A stretch of 17,978 nucleotides of DNA from JAAYCI01 sp964370445. GTDB taxonomy: Bacteria > Bacillota > Clostridia > Oscillospirales > Ruminococcaceae. Each line of letters opens with the position of its first letter. Positions within the stretch are counted from its first letter, which is position 1. The position numbers and the translations under genes were made by a program. The stretch spans positions 1-17,978 of the forward strand of contig CAYJJK010000050.1 of NCBI GenBank assembly GCA_964370445.1, in the 5' to 3' direction. The notes under the pieces were generated by a model. The model was given only the letters and a program-made list of their open reading frames with translations. It did no database searches and was not told the DNA's origin. Of this stretch, positions 7,376 to 14,518 are shown piece after piece.

Positions 7376-9100
7376 ATGAAGCTTACCCATCGTTGCAAAA
7401 TCAAAGATCTATGGCAGCACCCGGCAGGACATGAGCTTTTGTCTCAAATGCTTCAACTAAACGGGCTTAGTGTGCAATGGATAGAATCCCCTTTGGTTGC
7501 AAATCTTCCGGCTGCAGTGCTGGATCGCTATTCTTTTTCTGGTTTTGCCCATTTTCTTTTGGAGCTTTGTACCACTGTTCCCCATAATGATTCTACACAA
7601 GATTTCCCACATTGGTGGAAAGACGCAGTTATTTATCAGATTTTCTTGCCCAGTTTTATGGATTCGGACCATGACGGGCTTGGCGACTTTGGTGGTATTT
7701 GCCAGCGCCTCCCCTATTTGTCGCGCCTTGGTGTCGACACCTTATGGCTTTGCCCTGTTTTGGCGCAAGGCACAGAGGGTGGCATTGCAAACCACCGAAG
7801 CCCCCATAAAGATTTTGGCTCAAATGAAGATTTTGATGAATTGATTGCTGCCATTCACCGGCAAGGTATGCGGGTTTTGCTCGATTTAAACCTCTCTGTT
7901 GTTTCTTTACAGCATCCCTGGTTTACAAACATCTTGCAAGGCAACGGACACCCCGAATATTTTATATGGAAGCCCGGGGCACCCCCATGGGAGGCATCTC
8001 TTGCCAAAAACAATTGGCATTATGTTTCAAAAGAAAATGCTTTTTGTCTTTTGAATAAGGGCCGTGTAGCGCTCAATTGGGACAATGCCTCCTTGCGCCA
8101 AGAATTTGCCGATATTTTGCAATTTTGGGTAAAACGTGGCGTGGATGGGTTTTGTTTTGGCGGGCTTACACAATTGTGCCAAAATATGCCTGCAACCAAC
8201 TTTGGGCCTTCCAAAGCCCTTCCCGACCGTAATTTTTTTGATGCTTACCACATGCGGCTGCAACACCATTTGCACGAACTTGCCCTTGCCTTGCCGCAAG
8301 ACATTTTACTTTTAGGCAAATTAGACGGACAATATGTTTGCACACAAACCTGTTTTATGTCTCGGTTCAACCCTACTGAGCTAGGCCTTCTTTACAGCAC
8401 AGCCCATCTACACACACATGCAAACGATGCCTCTGTGTTAAGCTTACAGCATTTCCGCCGCTTTACTCTGGCTCTTTCCAAACCATCTACCTCAAACGCT
8501 TTGACAACCTTGTTTTGGGAAAACCACCAGCACCCACGAATACTAGCGCAGCTTTCCAGCTGTGCATCCTATCACGGCTTGCTCGCCAAATTGCTGGCCA
8601 CTTGGCTTTTGTGCATGCACGGCACACCAATTTTATATCAAGGAGAAGAGCTTGGTCTTTGTGGTGCATCCGGCGACAACAGCGCCTATTCATCCAGAGC
8701 GCCCTTTCCTTGGAGTTCCGGTTTTGGGGGGGGATTTTCTGGCGCCAGCCCTTGGCTACACTACTCTTTAGAGAATCAACATCTCCATGCGGCCGGACAA
8801 ATGGAAAACCCCCGCTCAGTTTGGCATCATCACGCCAAACTGATAGCCCTTCGAAGACAGCATGTCTGCCTTACCCATGGCAGTTTTAAACCTGTATTTA
8901 CCAATAACCGCAAAGTCCTTTGCTTTTTTCGTATTTATGGGGCAGAAAAGTGCTATGTGGAAATGAATTTGAGCGAAAAACAAATTCCCCGCCCGGGGCG
9001 TATTTCGCTGCATCAGCATCTATTGCTGTCAAACTACGAATGCCCCTCCAAATATTTGCGTCCCTATGAAGCCAATGTTTATCTTTGCGAAAACAGCTAG
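7376..9100 (+). CDS. GH13 (alpha-amylase superfamily) protein lacking the catalytic residues
   Basis: This intact 574-residue protein has the layout of alpha-glucosidase/oligo-1,6-glucosidase-type GH13 enzymes. An N-terminal helical part of about 78 residues is followed by a TIM-barrel start (WWKDAVIYQIFLPSFMDSDHDGLGDFGG, residues 80-107), LGVDTLWLCPV (118-128), FDELIAAIHRQGMRVLLDL (153-171), WVKRGVDGF (251-259), GTPILYQGEELGL (416-428) and LIALRRQH (489-496). The residues that do the chemistry are replaced. Region I has S174-V175 for Asn-His. The nucleophile motif GFR-x-D reads GFCFG (Arg to Cys260, Asp to Gly262). The acid/base Glu is Lys315 in LLLGKLDG. The transition-state Asp of NHD is Gln385 in NHQ. 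Glucoside hydrolysis is therefore unlikely. AAAGAGGTG lies about 12 bases before the ATG, and a terminator follows. It could be a sugar-binding or regulatory pseudoenzyme, or a decaying gene that has not yet gained a stop. Confidence 0.88.
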   Translation: MKLTHRCKIKDLWQHPAGHELLSQMLQLNGLSVQWIESPLVANLPAAVLDRYSFSGFAHFLLELCTTVPHNDSTQDFPHWWKDAVIYQIFLPSFMDSDHDGLGDFGGICQRLPYLSRLGVDTLWLCPVLAQGTEGGIANHRSPHKDFGSNEDFDELIAAIHRQGMRVLLDLNLSVVSLQHPWFTNILQGNGHPEYFIWKPGAPPWEASLAKNNWHYVSKENAFCLLNKGRVALNWDNASLRQEFADILQFWVKRGVDGFCFGGLTQLCQNMPATNFGPSKALPDRNFFDAYHMRLQHHLHELALALPQDILLLGKLDGQYVCTQTCFMSRFNPTELGLLYSTAHLHTHANDASVLSLQHFRRFTLALSKPSTSNALTTLFWENHQHPRILAQLSSCASYHGLLAKLLATWLLCMHGTPILYQGEELGLCGASGDNSAYSSRAPFPWSSGFGGGFSGASPWLHYSLENQHLHAAGQMENPRSVWHHHAKLIALRRQHVCLTHGSFKPVFTNNRKVLCFFRIYGAEKCYVEMNLSEKQIPRPGRISLHQHLLLSNYECPSKYLRPYEANVYLCENS

Positions 9101-9120
9101 CCTTTTAAGGGCAATGCTTG

Positions 9121-9150
9121 AGCCGATTTTCATATGGAAGTCGGCTTTTC
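9121..9150 (+). terminator. Rho-independent terminator of the GH13-like gene
   Basis: AGCCGATTT (9121-9129) pairs with AAGTCGGCT (9138-9146), with one T-G wobble, and leads directly into a short T-run. It is 20 bases after the stop codon, which separates this gene from tcdA. Confidence 0.75.
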
Positions 9151-9226
9151 ATGTGTGTGTTCAGATGCGCCCACCCTTAAATCGGCCTATTTTCCTTTTA
9201 TATCCTGTTTGCCACAGCGCTTTAAG

Positions 9227-9257
9227 TTGCACGCGTAATATATGCAATTTTTATAGT
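9227..9257 (+). promoter_or_regulatory. Weak candidate promoter for tcdA
   Basis: TTGCAC (9227-9232) could act as -35, with TATAGT (9252-9257) at 19 bases or TTTATA at 17 bases as -10. The match is modest. It is supported mainly by its position between a terminator and the tcdA ribosome binding site. Confidence 0.3.
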
Positions 9258-9291
9258 TTTACAAAACCACTCACATGTAAGGAGCAATTCA

Positions 9292-9993
9292 ATGTCTTTT
9301 TCACAGCGCACCGCCATGCTTGTTGGCGAGGAAGGTGTCCGCATTTTAGCAGATAGCCACGTGGCCATTTTTGGGCTTGGTGGCGTGGGCGCATTTGCCG
9401 CAGAGGCCCTTGCCAGGGCCGGAGTTGGCACACTATCCCTTTTTGATGGAGATGTAATTTCTGACAGCAATCGCAACCGTCAACTGCTTGCTTTATGCTC
9501 CACTTTTGGGCAAAACAAGGCCGTTTTGATGGCAGAGCGCATCGCCGATATCAACCCCACCTGCCGCACTTTTTCCCACCCTGTTTTTTATACGCCCAAC
9601 AATTCTGCAAGCTATCCTTTTACAGGTTTACATTATATTGTGGATGCCGTGGATATGGTTACCGCTAAAATCGAGCTCATTGAACGCGCCAAAAGCGCCG
9701 ATGTTCCGATTATTTCCTCGATGGGCGCCGGAAACAAGCTTCACCCTGAGTGTTTTGAGGTGGCTGATATCGAAAAAACGAGCGTTTGCCCCCTAGCACG
9801 TGTGATGCGACGCGAGCTGAAAAAAAGAGAGATTACCGGTGTAAAGGTTGTTTATTCTAAAGAGCCTGCTCTTTCTCCTTTTACAAGTTCCGAAGATGAA
9901 AAGCGTATCCCTGCCAGCATCAGTTTTGTGCCCGGCGCAGCCGGCCTTGTGCTTGCCGGCGCTGTTGTGCGCGATCTGCTTTGTCTTCCATAA
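9292..9993 (+). CDS. tcdA: tRNA threonylcarbamoyladenosine dehydratase
   Basis: TcdA (CsdL/YgdL) is an E1-like enzyme that uses ATP to cyclise t6A at position 37 of ANN-decoding tRNAs to ct6A. The protein is 233 residues, with a nucleotide-binding glycine loop FGLGGVGAFAAE (27-38), the acidic/SNRNRQ element FDGDVISDSNRNRQ (51-64), VDAVDMVTAKIELI (117-130), SMGAGNKLHPE (143-153) and SVCPLARVMRRELKKR (164-179). These are characteristic of TcdA rather than ThiF or MoeB; no zinc-binding CXXC pairs are present. AAGGAG lies seven bases before the ATG. It has its own upstream gap and is followed by a hairpin at 10051-10077, so it is probably a single-gene unit. Confidence 0.93.
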   Translation: MSFSQRTAMLVGEEGVRILADSHVAIFGLGGVGAFAAEALARAGVGTLSLFDGDVISDSNRNRQLLALCSTFGQNKAVLMAERIADINPTCRTFSHPVFYTPNNSASYPFTGLHYIVDAVDMVTAKIELIERAKSADVPIISSMGAGNKLHPECFEVADIEKTSVCPLARVMRRELKKREITGVKVVYSKEPALSPFTSSEDEKRIPASISFVPGAAGLVLAGAVVRDLLCLP

Positions 9994-10050
9994 TACAGCC
10001 CTTCAGCTTCGGTTTAATTTTCTAACCAAACAATAGCAAAGCACCTCTTT

Positions 10051-10085
10051 TAGGCTTTAGCTGCAAATAGAAGCCTATCTTTAAT
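10051..10085 (+). terminator. Probable terminator after tcdA
   Basis: TAGGCTT (10051-10057) and AAGCCTA (10071-10077) form a perfect seven-base stem with a 13-base loop, followed by the imperfect T-rich stretch TCTTTAA. The weak T-run and the 57-base distance from the stop codon make this moderate. Confidence 0.5.
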
Positions 10086-10206
10086 ACACTGGCAATTTTT
10101 TCTGACAACACAACAAAAAACGGCCAAGTTTTTCTGTGTATGGCTTTATCGTCGGCACAGGTTGATGCGCCTCTATTTTTCATGCTTTGCTTTGCCAAAT
10201 AAAGAA

Positions 10207-10236
10207 TTGCCAGCCACTTAATATTTGGTGTATAAT
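10207..10236 (+). promoter_or_regulatory. Sigma-A-type promoter for the xpaC-telA-gpsA cluster
   Basis: TTGCCA (10207-10212) and a perfect TATAAT (10231-10236) are separated by 18 bases, a good housekeeping promoter. Transcription would start near 10243 and leave a leader of about 50 bases before the xpaC start. Confidence 0.7.
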
Positions 10237-10292
10237 GGTAGAAGATTGCCTTTGTATCTTTGTTTTATACCAAAAAAGAAAGAGGATGCCTT

Positions 10293-11501
10293 GTGAGTGA
10301 CAAGCCCCGGCCAAATTATGAAAAACAGATAGGCGATGCCGTCCGTTCCACGGTGGAAAGCGGCGACCTTTCTCATTTGAAATCCATCGGTGGAGCCGTG
10401 CAAGGTGCTGTGCAAGACGCCCTTTCAACAACTGAACCTTCGCCCCAAAAAAAATCTTCAACCACCACAAAAGCCCCTTCTTCACAACAAAAAAACATGG
10501 AACAAAAAAACAAAACAGAAACATGGTTAAAAAATAAACCCACTAAACAGCCTGCCCCAAAACATATAATCTTTCGCAGTCGCTATGGTGTTGGCAGCAC
10601 AGTTGCCGGTGTGTTGGGGCTTTTGGGCTTTGGCTTTGGCCTTGCCATCTTCACCGCAGTGGCACTTATAGCCAGTATGCCTACCTCTGTTTTTCTAGCT
10701 GCAGCCATTCCACTCTTGCTGTTCACAACCTCTAGCATTGGGCTTTTTGCCAGTGGGCTAAGCAACCGCGGCTTTATGAAACGCTTGCGCCAATACACAC
10801 CCCTTCTTAAAGAAAAACCAGTTTGGACAATAGAGGCCCTTTGCACCGCAACCAATTTTTCTCCCGCCCGTATTCGACGCGATTTCCGAAAAGCCATTGG
10901 TAAAAAAATCATATCAGATGTGCAAATGGACGCGGCAGAAACTTGTGTTATTTATGGGGCAGAAAACTATAAGCTTTATTTGGCCAGTGAATGTGCAAGG
11001 CAAGAAAGAGAGCTTGCGCAAGCCGAGAGGCAACGCCTTTTAGATAACCCAGAAACGGCCCCGATAGAGCGTTTTCGTTGCGAAGGCGAGGCCATTTTAC
11101 AAGAAATACGTGCGGTTAACAATGCTGTTGAGGATGAGATTTTTTCTGGCAAATTAGATCGTTTGGAGCTTATCACAAGCCGCATTTTTTCTTATGTTAA
11201 TGCCCATCCCGAAAAATTGCCCGACACGCGCAAATTTATGGACTATTACTTGCCAACCACCCTCAAATTGGTTACCAAATATCGCCAGTATGAGGAAGAA
11301 AACCTGCAAATGGATAATATTTTACAGGCCAAAACTGATATTATCAGCTCTTTAGACACCATCGACCTTGCCTTCAACAATTTATTGGAGAGCTTATATC
11401 ACGAAGATACTTTGGATATTGTTACAGATATTGATGTATTGCAAACGGTTCTTAAGCAAGAAGGTTTAACCGATAAAAAATTTGAAATTAGCTTAGATTA
11501 A
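10293..11501 (+). CDS. xpaC: XpaC-family membrane protein (5-bromo-4-chloroindolyl phosphate hydrolysis family)
   Basis: This 402-residue protein has an N-terminal soluble part with the IGDAVRSTVESGDLSHLKSI and GGAVQGAVQDAL segments (about 13-44), a Lys/Gln/Ser-rich linker (48-92), two hydrophobic helices (about 100-128 and 131-155), a winged-helix-like stretch (178-220, VWTIEALCTATNFSPARIRRD), and a helical tail to 402. This order and the following telA gene identify the XpaC family. The name derives from a Bacillus phenotype on a chromogenic phosphate; no phosphatase motif is visible and the true role is unknown, probably envelope-related. The GTG at 10293 has AGAGGA six bases upstream and is preferred over an in-frame TTG at 10260 that lies too near the promoter. 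telA follows after 34 bases. Confidence 0.82.
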   Translation: MSDKPRPNYEKQIGDAVRSTVESGDLSHLKSIGGAVQGAVQDALSTTEPSPQKKSSTTTKAPSSQQKNMEQKNKTETWLKNKPTKQPAPKHIIFRSRYGVGSTVAGVLGLLGFGFGLAIFTAVALIASMPTSVFLAAAIPLLLFTTSSIGLFASGLSNRGFMKRLRQYTPLLKEKPVWTIEALCTATNFSPARIRRDFRKAIGKKIISDVQMDAAETCVIYGAENYKLYLASECARQERELAQAERQRLLDNPETAPIERFRCEGEAILQEIRAVNNAVEDEIFSGKLDRLELITSRIFSYVNAHPEKLPDTRKFMDYYLPTTLKLVTKYRQYEEENLQMDNILQAKTDIISSLDTIDLAFNNLLESLYHEDTLDIVTDIDVLQTVLKQEGLTDKKFEISLD

Positions 11502-11535
11502 TTAACTTTGATTTACAAAATAGGGAGGGTATTAC

Positions 11536-12723
11536 ATGAGTGAAGAGCAAAAAGACGGCATTGTTTTGGAAATACCTACTGCGCCTGAGCTTACTTTAGG
11601 CGGGGACGAAAACAACACCGTACTTACATCGCCACAGGAAACCTTGCAAAGCACACAGGAGCTGGAGGAGCGCTCACGGCTCAGTGCAGCAGAACAAAAA
11701 CAAGTGGATGACTTTGCCGACAAAATCAACTTACACGATACAACCATCGTGTTGCAATATGGGTCTGGTGCACAGAAAAAGATGACTTCTTTTTCTGAAA
11801 GCGCGCTAAGTAATGTTCGTGGCAAGGATCTTGGCGAGATGGGTGGCATTTTAAGCGGGCTTGTTACAGAAATCAAAAACTTTGATACCACTGAAGAAGA
11901 AAAAAAGGGGCTATTTGGTGTTTTTAAACAATCTACAAACAAAATCAGTGCCATGAAGGCCCGCTACGCCACAGTAGAGCAAAACATCACCCAGATTTCT
12001 AAATCATTAGAAAACCATCAACTCACCCTCCTAAAAGATATCTCTATGTTAGACAAATTGTACGAACAAAATGTTTTATACTTCAAAGAGCTCTCTATGT
12101 ACATTTTGGCCGGCAAAAAAAAGCTGGATGAAGCGGAAAAAGTGGAGCTTCCAAAACTAAAAGAAAAAGCCACCGCAAGCGGTTTGCCCGAAGATGCTCA
12201 AGCTGTGAATGATTTTGCAAACCTCTGCGATCGTTTTGCAAAAAAAATTCACGATTTAGAGCTTACACGCACAGTTTCTATTCAAATGGCTCCACAAATT
12301 CGTATGATTCAAAACAGTGACACCCTAATGAGCGAAAAGATTCAATCTACCCTTGTAAACACCATCCCCTTATGGAAAAGCCAAATGGTTCTTGCCCTAG
12401 GCCTCGAGCATGCTCAACAAGCTGCACAAGCACAGCGCGAAGTGACCGACATGACCAATGAGCTGCTGCGCAAGAATTCTGAAATGCTCAAAACAGCCAC
12501 AATCCAAACCGCAAAAGAATCGGAGCGGGGCATTGTGGATATTGAAACTTTACAGCTCACAAACCAAAATTTGCTTCAAACTCTAGATGAAGTGGTGCAT
12601 ATTCAAGAAGAGGGCCGCCAAAAACGGCATGCAGCAGAAGCCGAGCTTTCCCGCATTGAGGGCGAGCTCAAACAAAAACTGCTCACCTTGCACCAAAAAT
12701 TTACATCAAGGAGTTTACTTTGA
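11536..12723 (+). CDS. telA: TelA/YceH-family protein (toxic anion resistance)
   Basis: This 395-residue, almost wholly alpha-helical soluble protein belongs to the TelA family (PF05816), linked genetically to tellurite and envelope-stress or antibiotic tolerance, with no known enzymatic activity. Family marks are ISMLDKLYEQN (169-179), QIRMIQNSDTLMSEKIQSTL (254-273), NTIPLWKSQMVLAL (275-288) and TNELLRKNSEMLK (307-319). The length is normal for the family. GGGAGGG stands about six bases before the ATG. It is the second gene of the cluster: its TGA stop overlaps the TTG start of gpsA (TTGA), indicating translational coupling. The xpaC-telA pairing is common in Firmicutes; coupling to gpsA is less expected. 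Confidence 0.9.
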   Translation: MSEEQKDGIVLEIPTAPELTLGGDENNTVLTSPQETLQSTQELEERSRLSAAEQKQVDDFADKINLHDTTIVLQYGSGAQKKMTSFSESALSNVRGKDLGEMGGILSGLVTEIKNFDTTEEEKKGLFGVFKQSTNKISAMKARYATVEQNITQISKSLENHQLTLLKDISMLDKLYEQNVLYFKELSMYILAGKKKLDEAEKVELPKLKEKATASGLPEDAQAVNDFANLCDRFAKKIHDLELTRTVSIQMAPQIRMIQNSDTLMSEKIQSTLVNTIPLWKSQMVLALGLEHAQQAAQAQREVTDMTNELLRKNSEMLKTATIQTAKESERGIVDIETLQLTNQNLLQTLDEVVHIQEEGRQKRHAAEAELSRIEGELKQKLLTLHQKFTSRSLL

Positions 12724-13676
12724 AGATATCTATCATTGGCAGCGGACGCTGGGGCAGCTTCTTAGCATGGTATCTCAACCGCTGTGGCCATGAGGTTTCT
12801 TTGTATGGTCGCCCCTCCAGCAAGGGCTTTGCAGAGCTTATGCAAAGCCGCTCAAACCGCTATCTCACCCTACCTAGCTCTGTTGTGCTTACAAGCCACT
12901 TAGAACAGGCCATGTGCAATGATATTGTTTTAATTTCTACCCCCTCACAGGCACTTCGTTCCCTTGTAAGTTGCGATCTTGCCCTTTATAAAAACAAGCT
13001 GTTTGTTCTTTGCATGAAAGGGCTTGAAGTTGGCAGTGGCAAGCGTTTAAGCGAGGTTGTAAGCGAAGAAGCCGACCCCAGCTGCCGTGTGGCCGTTTGG
13101 CTTGGCCCCGGCCATGCACAAGACTTTACCCGTGGTATCCCCAACTGTATGGTGATTGATGCCCAAAATACCGCCGATAAAGATTTGTTGATCAACCAAT
13201 TTTCCGGCGAACTTATCCGGTTTTATTTTGGCGAAGATTTACTGGGCAATGAAGTGGGTGCCGCTGCTAAAAATGTGGTGGGTATAGCAGCCGGTATGCT
13301 GGACGGATTTTCTCTCACCAGCCTTAAAGGCCCACTGATGAGCCGTGGCACGCGTGAGGTTGCTCGTCTTATTTGTGCTATGGGCGGCAACGAGCTCTCT
13401 GCCTATGGGCTTTGTCACCTTGGCGATTATGAGGCCACCGTCTTTAGCCCTCATAGCCACAACCACCATTTTGGCTATTCGCTTGCACAGGGCAAAACCT
13501 ATGATGAATTGGCAGAAGGCTATTATACTGTACGTGCCCTTGTGCAGTTGGCAGAGAAGCACCATATCGAAATGCCCATTTGTTCGGCCATTCATGCAGT
13601 TCTATACGAAAATGCCCCTCCGAAAGAGGCTTTAAGCCAATTGTTTTCAAGAAGTTTAAAACAAGAATTTTATTAA
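12720..13676 (+). CDS. gpsA: NAD(P)H-dependent glycerol-3-phosphate dehydrogenase, divergent
   Basis: GpsA reduces dihydroxyacetone phosphate to sn-glycerol-3-phosphate, the backbone for phospholipids. The 318-residue protein has the dinucleotide loop GSGRWGS (7-13), MKGLE (99-103), GPGHAQDFTRGIP (129-141), the catalytic Lys in AAAKNVVGIAAG (181-192; Lys184), and HLGDYEAT (233-240) with Asp236 and Thr240 as in the family. The next motif, usually SRNRR, reads SHNHH (246-250), so the arginine that contacts substrate phosphate in characterised homologues appears to be His247. The start is TTG at 12720, overlapping the telA stop; AAGGAG stands six bases before it, and no ATG matches the conserved N-terminus. 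It is the last gene of the cluster. Confidence 0.87.
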   Translation: MKISIIGSGRWGSFLAWYLNRCGHEVSLYGRPSSKGFAELMQSRSNRYLTLPSSVVLTSHLEQAMCNDIVLISTPSQALRSLVSCDLALYKNKLFVLCMKGLEVGSGKRLSEVVSEEADPSCRVAVWLGPGHAQDFTRGIPNCMVIDAQNTADKDLLINQFSGELIRFYFGEDLLGNEVGAAAKNVVGIAAGMLDGFSLTSLKGPLMSRGTREVARLICAMGGNELSAYGLCHLGDYEATVFSPHSHNHHFGYSLAQGKTYDELAEGYYTVRALVQLAEKHHIEMPICSAIHAVLYENAPPKEALSQLFSRSLKQEFY

Positions 13677-13703
13677 TACTATTTTTTATATTTTGTCTCG
13701 CTT

Positions 13704-13734
13704 GCCAACACGTTTGGCTGTGAAACACTTTTTT
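13704..13734 (+). terminator. Possible weak terminator after gpsA
   Basis: A short GCCAA/TTGGC hairpin (13704-13717) is followed by GTGAAACAC and a run of six T (about 13729-13734). The stem is short and the T-run is offset by about ten bases, so termination may be partial. The stronger inverted repeat at 13736-13764 follows. Confidence 0.3.
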
Positions 13735-13735
13735 G

Positions 13736-13764
13736 AATAGAGCAGCCGGTTGTGCTGCTCTATT
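13736..13764 (+). repeat. Perfect 11-bp inverted repeat before the ABC transporter gene
   Basis: AATAGAGCAGC (13736-13746) and GCTGCTCTATT (13754-13764) are perfect inverted repeats around a seven-base loop CGGTTGT. They end about ten bases before the GAGGT ribosome binding site of the ABC ATPase gene. The T-run lies before rather than after the stem on the plus strand, so it is not a normal plus-strand terminator; on the minus strand a CAAAAAAG follows, not a T-run. An operator or leader hairpin is possible. Confidence 0.7.
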
Positions 13765-13786
13765 GTGCAAACTTTGAGGTCATTAC

Positions 13787-14518
13787 ATGCTACACATACA
13801 AAATTTAACCAAGTGCTATTCAAAAAATCAAAAAGCAGTAGACAATCTTTGTATCGATATCTGCGCAGGCGACCTTTATGGTTTTATTGGTCATAACGGT
13901 GCCGGAAAAACCACCACATTGCGCTGTGTTTCCGGCATAATGGCCTTTGATAGTGGTAGCATTTATGTGAATGGCTATGACATTGCAAAAGATCCTATCC
14001 CCGCAAAAAAATCCATGGCCTTCCTTCCCGATAACCCTGATCTTTATGAATTTCTCAGCGGCATAAAATACCTAAATTTTATTGCGGATATCTATGATAT
14101 CCCCAAAGCCGAGCGCCTGGAGCTGACTGAAAAATATGCCTCTGCTTTTGAAATGGAAGGTGTTTTAGGCAACACCATTTCCAGCTACTCTCATGGTATG
14201 CGGCAAAAGCTTGCCTTAATTTCTGCCTTCATTCGAAAGCCTAAACTGTTAATTTTAGATGAGCCTTTTGTTGGCCTAGACCCAAAAGCCAGCTTTTTAA
14301 CAAAAAATTTCCTACGCGAAATATGCCAAGATGGCGGTGCTGTGTTTTTTTCTACACATGTTTTGGAGGTGGCCGAAAAACTTTGTAACAAAATTGGCAT
14401 CATCCAAAATGGAACCTTGCTTGAAAGCGGAACAACAGAAACCATTGTTGGCAAAGGTAGCCTCGAAAATGTCTTTTTAGACCTGGCAAACCAGCCCTTT
14501 TCAGAGGTGGAGCCATGA
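13787..14518 (+). CDS. ABC transporter ATP-binding protein
   Basis: This 243-residue ATPase powers the permease encoded next to it. It has Walker A GHNGAGKT (35-42), a Q-loop region FLPDNPDLYEFLSG (79-92) in which the usual Gln is replaced by Asp, the ABC signature YSHGMRQKL (134-142, a variant of LSGGQ), Walker B LLILDEP (154-160) and the switch His191 (FFSTHVLE). The early Walker A and the SHGM signature are typical of small bacterial exporters of the YtrB/NatA/BcrA-like group. GAGGT lies seven bases before the ATG. Its last four bases overlap the permease start (ATGA), so the two are translationally coupled. Substrate unknown. Confidence 0.93.
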   Translation: MLHIQNLTKCYSKNQKAVDNLCIDICAGDLYGFIGHNGAGKTTTLRCVSGIMAFDSGSIYVNGYDIAKDPIPAKKSMAFLPDNPDLYEFLSGIKYLNFIADIYDIPKAERLELTEKYASAFEMEGVLGNTISSYSHGMRQKLALISAFIRKPKLLILDEPFVGLDPKASFLTKNFLREICQDGGAVFFSTHVLEVAEKLCNKIGIIQNGTLLESGTTETIVGKGSLENVFLDLANQPFSEVEP

